NCBI GenBank assembly: GCA_937959115.1 | Contig: CALGAW010000002.1 | Span: forward strand, 1 to 61,766 | Direction: 5' to 3' | From: an uncultured Saprospiraceae bacterium | GTDB taxonomy: Bacteria > Bacteroidota > Bacteroidia > Chitinophagales > Saprospiraceae | Length of the DNA: 61,766 nt | Shown here: piece by piece, positions 9,537-16,598 of the stretch | How positions within the stretch are numbered: position 1 is the stretch's first letter | Layout of the letters: each line of letters starts with the position of its first letter | Made by a program: the position numbers and the translations under genes | The notes under the pieces: model-generated | Told to the model about the DNA's origin: nothing | The model's database searches: none | Seen by the model: only the letters and a program-made list of their open reading frames with translations

Positions 9537-10271
9537 TCAACGATTTGGGGTAATTGATAAAAAGTTACGACGTTCTTGTCCTTTTAAGTCCTTAATTGCA
9601 TATAATAGGATTGTGCTTGAAACGCCATTTTTTCGGAGTTTAATCAGATAGTCCACAATACGTTTTTTGTCTGCTTTCATTAGGTCTTTTAATGCCCAAC
9701 CGACTCCCTTTAGAACCAATGGCTCCTTGTCATAAAGCAAATTGTCACACATTTCTAATGCGAATGTGGTAAATACTCCTGAGGTCGCCACCTTTCTAGT
9801 AAAGAGCACCACGCTAAACCGTTTGAGCCAGATATCATCGTCTTTATTCCAAGTACGGACAAGCTTCATCATTTCTTTCGGATGATTAAACAGAATTGCT
9901 CGTAACAGAGATCCGGTAAACGAATCAACCTTGCTCCATCCATGGATACAACGGATGAGTGTATCGAGTTCTTCGAATCGATCAGGTGTAAAATAATCAG
10001 GAAAAGACTCAAAAATGAATAAGGCAACACTTTGCTGCTCTCCATATTTAGAATGCACTAGCTTTTTGGCTAGATCAGTCTGTTGTTTTTGTGCTAATGC
10101 TCGAATCGCTGTTTTGTGCAGGGCAATGATGTCTTTTTTGCCGTTTGCTCTTACCCCATAGCTTTTGTAACGAGGGTCTGGTTCATTTGCATCTGCCGGG
10201 TAAGGGCTTTTTGCTCCAGCTGTTTCTAGATCATGAACGATTGAATTGTATAAATTTATTTCAATACTCAT
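9537..10271 (-). CDS. DNA alkylation repair protein (AlkD-like)
   Basis: A 244-residue all-helical protein fitting the AlkC/AlkD HEAT-repeat glycosylase family, which removes positively charged N3/N7-alkylated purines. Features are the N-terminal YKSYGVRANGKKDI segment, HGWSKVDSFTGSLL, the WLKRFSVVLFTRK stretch corresponding to the conserved W-R-R helix, and LVLKGVGWALKDLMKAD near the end, the usual VxKAIGWALRE motif. Length is typical of bacterial AlkD homologues. It is transcribed convergently towards nothing obvious and starts about 155 bp from the divergent DUF4347 gene. Family assignment is good; substrate range is inferred. Confidence 0.82.
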   Translation of the reverse strand: MSIEINLYNSIVHDLETAGAKSPYPADANEPDPRYKSYGVRANGKKDIIALHKTAIRALAQKQQTDLAKKLVHSKYGEQQSVALFIFESFPDYFTPDRFEELDTLIRCIHGWSKVDSFTGSLLRAILFNHPKEMMKLVRTWNKDDDIWLKRFSVVLFTRKVATSGVFTTFALEMCDNLLYDKEPLVLKGVGWALKDLMKADKKRIVDYLIKLRKNGVSSTILLYAIKDLKGQERRNFLSITPNR

Positions 10272-10427
10272 TTTGACGGTGTGGCGTTTCGATATTTAAT
10301 CGGTTGAAAATAAATGTAATATTTATTTTTTAAAGGTCAAAGCTAATTAGAATCAATTGAAACCAAAATAGAGTTACTACGTATCATCCTAGTAATAAAG
10401 CACCTAAATCAACTTTTATTTATTAAA

Positions 10428-11027
10428 ATGTTAAACATGAATGATAATAATTTCCTTGTTCTTCTATCTATATTGCTCTTCCTTCTAGGGAGTTCTAACT
10501 CATTGAACGCAACGGACGGTACTGAAGTTGAAGAAAACCACTTTGTAGATGGTTCAGTGCAAGAGATTCAACCGCTTTTAAGATTTACAAACAAGGAGCA
10601 TCCCAATGTTTTTCAAGTGTTCTCGCATGGTAAGTCAGGTAAACTATTAATCGATGGTGTTTGGAAAAACGGTGTTGAGTTAGGCTTTTGGTTAGAAGAA
10701 GTAATGCCCGATAATATTGAACACATCAATATTTATGGTTGTAATTTTGCAAAAGGAGATCGAGGAGAACAAGCAATATATTACTTGGAATGGGCGCTAG
10801 GTGTCACCATTGCAGCTTCTGACAATATCACAGGAAGAGATGGTGATTGGGTTTTAGAAGTTGGTAAGCAAATTGGAGCAATTAAGTTAACCGATTATTC
10901 CAATAACCTAGGACAAGCACCAATCCTTAAGTCAACAGATTTGTTAAGACATAACGGTCTCTCTGTTAACTTAATAGCACACAGAACACAGCTAACCAGT
11001 ATTAAGTCAGAATCATTCTTTCACTAG
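10428..11027 (+). CDS. Truncated DUF4347 domain protein
   Basis: The 199-residue product has a signal peptide (hydrophobic FLVLLSILLFLLGSSNSLNA) and a DUF4347 domain at about 60-180. Recognisable parts are FQVFSHGKSGKLLIDG, INIYGCNFAKGDRGEQAIYY and VTIAASDNITGRDGDWVLEV. In Bacteroidota this domain normally sits at the N-terminus of very large surface proteins. Here the frame ends shortly after the domain in a tail (HNGLSVNLIAHRTQLTSI) that looks non-homologous, and 257 bp without a gene follow. I read it as either a short domain-only secreted protein or the surviving 5' end of a broken surface-protein gene. Confidence 0.7.
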   Translation: MLNMNDNNFLVLLSILLFLLGSSNSLNATDGTEVEENHFVDGSVQEIQPLLRFTNKEHPNVFQVFSHGKSGKLLIDGVWKNGVELGFWLEEVMPDNIEHINIYGCNFAKGDRGEQAIYYLEWALGVTIAASDNITGRDGDWVLEVGKQIGAIKLTDYSNNLGQAPILKSTDLLRHNGLSVNLIAHRTQLTSIKSESFFH

Positions 11028-11236
11028 CAAGGGCAATCCGATTTGATGGCTTGCTGATACCAGAGCGGGCGACAACGTCCAACCAATATCAAGTAAATAG
11101 TGTCGTTTTGAGCATAAAACTCTATAAATGAGCCAATAAGAAAGGTTGGTGTGTAGTAGGTTTTTCACGTATTTCTAGCTTTTCAGAGGAAAGTTGATTA
11201 AAGATCAAGGTACTAATTCCTCTTTTTATACCTAAG

Positions 11237-11244
11237 TAGTTTTG
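11237..11244 (+). promoter_or_regulatory. Candidate -7 promoter element
   Basis: TAGTTTTG fits TAnnTTTG and lies 41 bp upstream of the ATG at 11285. No convincing -33 element is visible. Confidence 0.35.
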
Positions 11245-11284
11245 TTATATTAATGATGATTAGTATATTTAATCAAACAATAAT

Positions 11285-11989
11285 ATGGACAAACGCTTTC
11301 TAATACTATTATTACTGTTGCCTTTATATATTAATGCTCAACATTTTGTGACTAATCCTTCTTTTAGTCATACTACTGCTCCTGATGTGGAAATTAAGAA
11401 AATTGAATTCACTTCAGCGCATACAATCGTCTCTTTTAGCTTTATCATTCCAAAAGAATACATCTACGGAGGTTGGGTGGCAACAAAAGAAAGTATTTTC
11501 CTTAGAGATGTTAACAACAATGATCGATTTTTTCTGAAGAAAGTAAGGAACATTCCATTATTACCAGAGAAACATTACTTCACACGACCAAATGAACAGC
11601 TGGATTTCGAAATTTATTTTGATCCAATCGATATTTCCAAAACAACAAAAATTGACTTGATTGAAGATCCTAAAGGCGGATTAAATTTCTATAATGTTTC
11701 ATTAAAAGAGGAAAAAATCAATGCTTCTGAAGTGAATTTGGCAGTGAATACTGAAGAAGAAGGAAATTATACGGAGCAGAAATTAAGGTTGCAAGAAAAA
11801 GAAAGCCTAGCCTTATATCAAGCCTTAAAAGCTAAAGACCAGAAGTGCCAAAAAGAAAAAACCACATTGAAAGTAAACAACGGAAAGTCTAAAGAAGATG
11901 AAAGTTTAAAGTTATATAATGCTTTAAAAGAAAAGGAAAGTTTACTTGAGAAGAAAAAGCTGAGAAGGAAGAAAACGATATTTCTTTAA
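11285..11989 (+). CDS. Secreted protein of unknown function, paralogue of the next gene; C-terminus probably frameshifted
   Basis: The open frame gives 234 residues: a signal peptide (MDKRFLILLLLLPLYINAQH), then a domain of about 115 residues (25-140) closely related to the protein at 12088 (shared YGGW, FLRDV, RFFLKK, LPEKHYF, LDF.IYFDP.D and ID.IE). A Lys/Glu-rich coiled-coil tail with two related heptad blocks (ESLALYQALKAKD and ESLKLYNALKEKE) follows. The annotated end KKKLRRKKTIFL looks wrong for this tail. From about 11950 the other frame reads EEKAEKEENDISLKESTNSV and stops at 12013-12015, a better continuation. A one-base loss in the GAGAAGAAAAAG stretch would explain it. Function unknown. 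Confidence 0.75.
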   Translation: MDKRFLILLLLLPLYINAQHFVTNPSFSHTTAPDVEIKKIEFTSAHTIVSFSFIIPKEYIYGGWVATKESIFLRDVNNNDRFFLKKVRNIPLLPEKHYFTRPNEQLDFEIYFDPIDISKTTKIDLIEDPKGGLNFYNVSLKEEKINASEVNLAVNTEEEGNYTEQKLRLQEKESLALYQALKAKDQKCQKEKTTLKVNNGKSKEDESLKLYNALKEKESLLEKKKLRRKKTIFL

Positions 11990-12063
11990 AGGAATCAACC
12001 AATTCGGTAGAATAACCTTTCGAAAACAAAACAGATACTTCGTAGATTTCAAGAGACATTTTG

Positions 12064-12071
12064 TAAATTTG
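12064..12071 (+). promoter_or_regulatory. Candidate -7 promoter element
   Basis: TAAATTTG fits TAnnTTTG and ends 16 bp before the ATG at 12088, suggesting the second paralogue is transcribed on its own. No well-spaced -33 element is seen. Confidence 0.35.
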
Positions 12072-12087
12072 TCCTTCAATCATTGAT

Positions 12088-12525
12088 ATGAAACAATATT
12101 TATTGGTTTTACTGTTTCTCGCCACGATGCTTTCTACTTCATTCGCACAAGGGATTATCAAGTATCCGGCCTATGGTATGAGCACTTCGCCTGAAGTGAA
12201 AATCTTAAAAATTGAACTCGCAAAAGAATACACAGCATTCCATTTTAGCTTTGTTACCCCTGCAGATTATGTATTTGGAGGCTGGGCTGCAGCATTGAAG
12301 ACCATGTACTTGAGAGATGTAAAAACTAAGAAGCGGTTTTATCTAAAAACAGCGGATAATATCCCGTATTATCCTGAGAAGTACCACTTCACCGCTCCAG
12401 GGCAACGTTTAGACTTTGTTTTATATTTTGATCCTGTGGATAATGTTACGACTGCTGTTGATATGATTGAGAATATTGAAGGTGGGTTTAACTTTTTTAA
12501 TGTGTTTTTGATTCATATTGCATAA
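12088..12525 (+). CDS. Secreted protein of unknown function, paralogue of the preceding gene
   Basis: Encodes 145 residues with a signal peptide (MKQYLLVLLFLATMLSTSFA) and one domain homologous to that at 11285-11700: KIELAKEYTAFHFSFVTP, YVFGGWAA, MYLRDVKTKKRFYLK, YPEKYHF, LDFVLYFDPVD, and GGFNFFNVFL at the end. Here the domain fills the whole mature protein, whereas the upstream paralogue has a long charged tail. The pattern of alternating hydrophobic residues suggests a small beta-sandwich. I do not recognise the family. The two genes are a tandem duplication with diverged C-termini. Confidence 0.75.
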   Translation: MKQYLLVLLFLATMLSTSFAQGIIKYPAYGMSTSPEVKILKIELAKEYTAFHFSFVTPADYVFGGWAAALKTMYLRDVKTKKRFYLKTADNIPYYPEKYHFTAPGQRLDFVLYFDPVDNVTTAVDMIENIEGGFNFFNVFLIHIA

Positions 12526-12567
12526 GGCATGACTTGAACCTAGGCGATATGAGTTGGAGAATATTTC

Positions 12568-13629
12568 TTAGTGTTTTTTACCCTTTTTCTTCTTCTTCTT
12601 TTCTTCCTTTACATCCACCTTCGTAAACACAGTCATCGGCTTGACTGCTCTCCCGTCACTCCATGTTCCCATATAGCGTTGTTTGTCCGTACTGCCGAAT
12701 ACGTAATCACAATTCTTTCCATAATATGCGCAATCAGATAAGGCGTCACTTAGTTTCCAGTAGCAGTAATAATCAACAGCATCTGTGTCTGATCGGTTGA
12801 TGGCAGCTCTGACAATGTAATTGCGCTTTCCGTTATCCATTTCTGGGGCAAGTGCACAAGGCGTCGCATGACTGCTATGTATGGTTGGGGCACCATGGCC
12901 ATCACTGATATGAAGCATCAAGTTTTTATCCTTAGCTCCTGCAGTATTTAGGATCTTGACAGCCATCAGATCTCCAACCACATGATCTCCATGACCAACC
13001 GTTAAGACCAATTTGATGTCAGACTCCATCTCCGCATAACTCTCTAGATTACAAGATTTAGCAGGCGAGGTGCCTGGCTGCGCTATCAACAGTCCTTTGG
13101 GTTTTGGAATATTATAATCGGCATATTTTACCCCAAAATAGGCTGCAATGGCCGCACCATAACTATGTCCAGCGTAAATCACGTTATCCTTTCTTGGTTT
13201 CACGTTTCCAGGCTGTGCAAGGACTGAGAAGGCATGATTGATTGCATCGGCAGTATTCTGAGCATAATGCTTTGGGTAGGTTTTGAATATTTTCTCTTGA
13301 TAGCGTGGGCAAATCACAATATTCCCCTTACCGACTAAATGCTTCACCCAAGCACCATAAACAATCGGGTTGATTACCGCCCAGCCATGAATTAAAACAA
13401 ACACATTTGCAGAGTCGGGGGCGGGTTCTGAGGGCGTGTACATCCAGTAGCCATCGCCTTGCATGGCTGTTTCGTCGAAGGTGGTATAGGATTGATGTGA
13501 ATAGTCCTTGCCGCCAGGCCCACTTTCTGGTTGTTCATCTTGGATGATCTGCGCCTGCACATTTCCAAGCATGAGCCATGATAGCAGTAGGATGAAGGGA
13601 TAAACTTTTTTAAGCTGTGTTTGCTGCAT
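12568..13629 (-). CDS. Secreted alpha/beta-hydrolase
   Basis: A 353-residue protein with a signal peptide (to about residue 26, NVQA-QII) and an alpha/beta-hydrolase fold: the oxyanion-side strand FVLIHGWA, PRYQEKIF, the nucleophile elbow GHSYGAA, and late Asp/His candidates in VGHGDHVVGD and HISDGHGAPTIHSSH. The C-terminal part (YYCYWKLSDALSDCAYYGK) contains several Cys residues, and the very end is a poly-Lys tail (EEKKKKKKGKKH). The class covers esterases, lipases and peptidases; the substrate cannot be read. The gene starts 2 bp after the stop of the upstream YbaK-type gene, so the two form an operon. Confidence 0.75.
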   Translation of the reverse strand: MQQTQLKKVYPFILLLSWLMLGNVQAQIIQDEQPESGPGGKDYSHQSYTTFDETAMQGDGYWMYTPSEPAPDSANVFVLIHGWAVINPIVYGAWVKHLVGKGNIVICPRYQEKIFKTYPKHYAQNTADAINHAFSVLAQPGNVKPRKDNVIYAGHSYGAAIAAYFGVKYADYNIPKPKGLLIAQPGTSPAKSCNLESYAEMESDIKLVLTVGHGDHVVGDLMAVKILNTAGAKDKNLMLHISDGHGAPTIHSSHATPCALAPEMDNGKRNYIVRAAINRSDTDAVDYYCYWKLSDALSDCAYYGKNCDYVFGSTDKQRYMGTWSDGRAVKPMTVFTKVDVKEEKKKKKKGKKH

Positions 13630-13631
13630 AC

Positions 13632-14117
13632 TTAAGAAAAATCAATGTATTGAAACGAATTGCCACATCGCTTCATAAACTGCTCAAAGTCAGTAAATGA
13701 TAACGTTAATGTTGCTGTGTTTTCATTGGGATGGAAGTTGATCAGCTCACTGTTCTTCAAGGCTTGATCCAACAACACAATCACATGGTTCTCTGTATCA
13801 GAAATTACGCCAAACGGTGTTACACTGCCGGGTGTTAACTGTAAATACTTCATCAATCGACGTTCTGAGGCAAAACTAACTTTCTCATTTCCAAGGAAAT
13901 CATTGAGCTGTTGAAAGGAAAACGGGGCATCTTTTTCAAGCACGACAAGATAATGCTGCTTCCCACGTTTGTCCCGCAAAAATAGGTTTTTACAATGCGT
14001 GCCTGGCACATCTTTCCAATGTTCTCGTGCTTCATCGACCGTAGAGACGGGAGGGTGTTCCTTGATGCTGTAGGGTATATTCAAGCTATTCAATTGTTCT
14101 AGAAGTTGTTTTCTCAT
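13632..14117 (-). CDS. YbaK/ProX-type aminoacyl-tRNA deacylase (prolyl-tRNA synthetase-associated domain)
   Basis: A 161-residue cytoplasmic protein of the INS/YbaK superfamily, whose members hydrolyse mischarged tRNA (for ProXp-ala, Ala-tRNA-Pro). Signatures are IPYSIKEHPPVSTVDEA at the N-terminus, PGTHCKNLFLRDKRGKQHYL with the conserved Lys, LTPGSVTPFGVI, and LINFHPNENTATL. These match the ProX/PrdX subgroup better than Cys-tRNA-Pro deacylases. It is the first gene of a two-gene operon with the secreted hydrolase; no functional connection is evident. Confidence 0.88.
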   Translation of the reverse strand: MRKQLLEQLNSLNIPYSIKEHPPVSTVDEAREHWKDVPGTHCKNLFLRDKRGKQHYLVVLEKDAPFSFQQLNDFLGNEKVSFASERRLMKYLQLTPGSVTPFGVISDTENHVIVLLDQALKNSELINFHPNENTATLTLSFTDFEQFMKRCGNSFQYIDFS

Positions 14118-14192
14118 AAATTATGAATTGTAAAAAAGTATTCGCCACCGATAACGCAGATTTTACAAAGATAAAAAACCATCTATTTTAAG

Positions 14193-14200
14193 TAGTTTTG
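14193..14200 (+). promoter_or_regulatory. Candidate -7 promoter element
   Basis: TAGTTTTG fits TAnnTTTG, 39 bp upstream of the ATG at 14240. The -33 element is not clear. Confidence 0.35.
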
Positions 14201-14239
14201 CAGCTAACAATTATACTACGTTTTTAATTATGAATTGAA

Positions 14240-15784
14240 ATGCATCGTTCGGCTTCACATATTGTTCTTCTTGCGCTTTGTTGCATCTACGTGTTGCTAC
14301 TAGCTAGATGGGGATATGAATATGGGCGAGGTGATCAAATGCAAATTATTTCTTATTCCATGTACATGAACGATCAGTCTTTGTTTACGGTTGATCCCTA
14401 CGTTCAGGGTATTGCGGAGAAGGTGCCGAATGAACGGTATGTTTTTGCAAAATTCATGTCTCTTTTTGGTGATAAGATGGAAGGTGCTTCCCTTGTGTTG
14501 CATGCCTTTTCAAGCATTTTCTTATTGTTATTGTTATTCAAAATTGCCCGTGAATTTATTGAAACAGATTATCTGATCTGGCTCGGACTTTTGTTTTTGT
14601 TTGTTTTCATGTATGGAATTAATCTTGGTGGGAATGAACTTTATTACAATACGTTTTTTGTTAGCACGCCAGCGAAAGCAATTGGTTTGTGGGGATTCTG
14701 GCATTTCCTCAAGAGCAGGTACAGTGTTGCTTTTTTATTGTTTGGTATTACTTGCATTCTGCAAGCGGTTGTTGGGTTACAGTTGTTTGTGACTTGTGCT
14801 GGGATCCTTGTGCTTAGTAAGTTGACTGGGCGTGACCGGCTTGATTGGTTAACGCTTGCCAAATGGCTGTCTTCATTTATATTGACGGGTGGTGTTTGGA
14901 TCTTTTTTATGAAATTTTTCTTTGAAGAAACAGCTTCCGCAAACATTGATTTCTTTAGTATTTTCTTTGAATTTCGTGCACCACATCACTATGTACCGGA
15001 TGCCTTTCCATTGCGAAATTACCTCATTCTTTTTCCCTTAATGTTTCTTGGCTTTATCTACTACGTCTTTCATAATTATAAAATTGCTTGGTTCTTTTTG
15101 ATTTCTTTCCTTGGAATGGGCTGTTATACGGTTGCGTTTTATGGGATGAGAGACGTGAATCTAGTGACGCTTCAATGGTTTAAGCTCAGTTTATGGCTTA
15201 AGCCGTTTGCGATCATTGCCATTATCGCATGGCTAGAGAAGAAAATGGAATGGGTGCGTCTGGAATCCTTGCAGCGGTTAGCGTTTTCTGTGCTTGTAGT
15301 CGTTGGGAGTGCTGTGTTCGCTTTGCTTATCTTTGCAAGGAGCTTGTTTTTCTGGCCTGTGCCGTTCGATTTTGGCAAACAATATACAGAGGACCCAACT
15401 GTGGAGATCTGCTTGCAGGCAAAGGAAAAAACGCCTGTAGACGCATTGTTTGCTCATCCGATAGACTTTGTAGAGCTAAAAGTGTACGGTGCCCGCAGCG
15501 GTTATGTTGATTACAAGGCTTTGAGTCATCGAAAAATTGAAATGCAAGGCTGGTATGAGCGTACTGGTGAGCTGTATCGTGTTGATCTTGAGACGGATAC
15601 CTCCGTCGAACCGTTGTTTGTACAGGCGCACCGCAATTTCGAAGCGCTAGAGGCGGATGACTTTCGACAGTTGAGTAAGGAGAAAGGGATTACGCATGTT
15701 TTGACTAGGGTAGGACATGTCCTTGATTTGCAAAGGGTTGGGGGAAATGACGAATGGGTGATTTATCTAGTGAGTGAGGAGTAG
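14240..15784 (+). CDS. Polytopic membrane protein of unknown function
   Basis: A 514-residue protein with about ten hydrophobic helices over residues 7-380, for example IVLLALCCIYVLLLA, LIWLGLLFLFVFMYG and AIIAIIAWL. A soluble C-terminal region of about 125 residues starts near QYTEDPTVEICLQAK. The first loop (RWGYEYGRGDQMQIISY) carries an Asp close to helix 1, reminiscent of GT-C-type polytopic glycosyltransferases and EpsG/DUF6798-like proteins, but I see no firm family motif. It is preceded by a divergent operon and followed by a convergent methyltransferase gene. Confidence 0.7.
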   Translation: MHRSASHIVLLALCCIYVLLLARWGYEYGRGDQMQIISYSMYMNDQSLFTVDPYVQGIAEKVPNERYVFAKFMSLFGDKMEGASLVLHAFSSIFLLLLLFKIAREFIETDYLIWLGLLFLFVFMYGINLGGNELYYNTFFVSTPAKAIGLWGFWHFLKSRYSVAFLLFGITCILQAVVGLQLFVTCAGILVLSKLTGRDRLDWLTLAKWLSSFILTGGVWIFFMKFFFEETASANIDFFSIFFEFRAPHHYVPDAFPLRNYLILFPLMFLGFIYYVFHNYKIAWFFLISFLGMGCYTVAFYGMRDVNLVTLQWFKLSLWLKPFAIIAIIAWLEKKMEWVRLESLQRLAFSVLVVVGSAVFALLIFARSLFFWPVPFDFGKQYTEDPTVEICLQAKEKTPVDALFAHPIDFVELKVYGARSGYVDYKALSHRKIEMQGWYERTGELYRVDLETDTSVEPLFVQAHRNFEALEADDFRQLSKEKGITHVLTRVGHVLDLQRVGGNDEWVIYLVSEE

Positions 15785-15839
15785 AAAACGATTATGATGT
15801 TCTTCTTCATCTCTTTAACGAATAATCTGTTTTACCAAC

Positions 15840-16598
15840 CTAAACAGGATACTGCGCCCTGAATACAGCACACACAATCCCCGCCGCGACAGCAGCATTG
15901 AGTGATTCTGCTTTTCCGTAAGATGGCACTGTGATTCGTTGGGTCAATTTTGCTAAAACGGGGTCACTGATCCCTTGGCTTTCGTTGCCTAGTACGATAA
16001 ACCCATTGCCAGTAAGTGGGGCAGTGTGAATGTTCTTGCCAGCCATCACCGCTCCATATATGGGTAAATCTGGATATTGGTCAAGCAGCGGTAACAACTC
16101 CATTCTATAAGCTGGTACGCGCAGGAATGCGCCCATTGTAGATTGAATGACCTTTGGACTAAACAACCCCGCGCAGGTTGACGAACATATGATCTGAGAG
16201 ATGCCGAACCAATCGGCTATTCGCCAAATCGTTCCTAAGTTGCCAGGGTCTTGAATTCCATCTAATACAAGAGTTAATTGTTTTGACAATAAGGCATCTT
16301 CAAGCTGATATTGAGGTGTTTCTAGTAAAAGAAGGACTTGATTAGGAGTGGAAAGGAAAGAAATTTTCTTTAATTCATTCTCAGAAATAACATTTATTTT
16401 ATCCTCCAAACCCTCTAAAATCCTCCTATTTGACTCCTGCCAGTCCGAAAGGCAATAGATGGAATGAATATTGTTTTTTGAATAAAGAAGAATTTCCTTA
16501 CTGATTTTATGACCTTCAGCAACAAAAATGTTATACTTTTGACGAAACTTTTTCTTATTAAGCGATCGAATTAATTTAAGTTTGGCGATAGACAGCAT
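15840..16598 (-). CDS. SpoU/TrmH-family RNA methyltransferase
   Basis: I chose the ATG at 16598 (252 residues); a GTG at 16607 would add MYL. The start MLSIAKLKLIRSLNKKKFRQ followed by KYNIFVAEGHKI is the typical N-terminal substrate-binding domain. The SPOUT knot motifs follow: DPGNLGTIWRIADWFG, FIVLGNESQGIS and ITVPSYGKAESLNAAVAAGI. It methylates a ribose 2'-OH in rRNA or tRNA using SAM; the exact nucleotide cannot be told. It is divergent from the BamA-like gene, and even with the shorter start the 5' ends overlap by 17 bp. Confidence 0.9.
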   Translation of the reverse strand: MLSIAKLKLIRSLNKKKFRQKYNIFVAEGHKISKEILLYSKNNIHSIYCLSDWQESNRRILEGLEDKINVISENELKKISFLSTPNQVLLLLETPQYQLEDALLSKQLTLVLDGIQDPGNLGTIWRIADWFGISQIICSSTCAGLFSPKVIQSTMGAFLRVPAYRMELLPLLDQYPDLPIYGAVMAGKNIHTAPLTGNGFIVLGNESQGISDPVLAKLTQRITVPSYGKAESLNAAVAAGIVCAVFRAQYPV

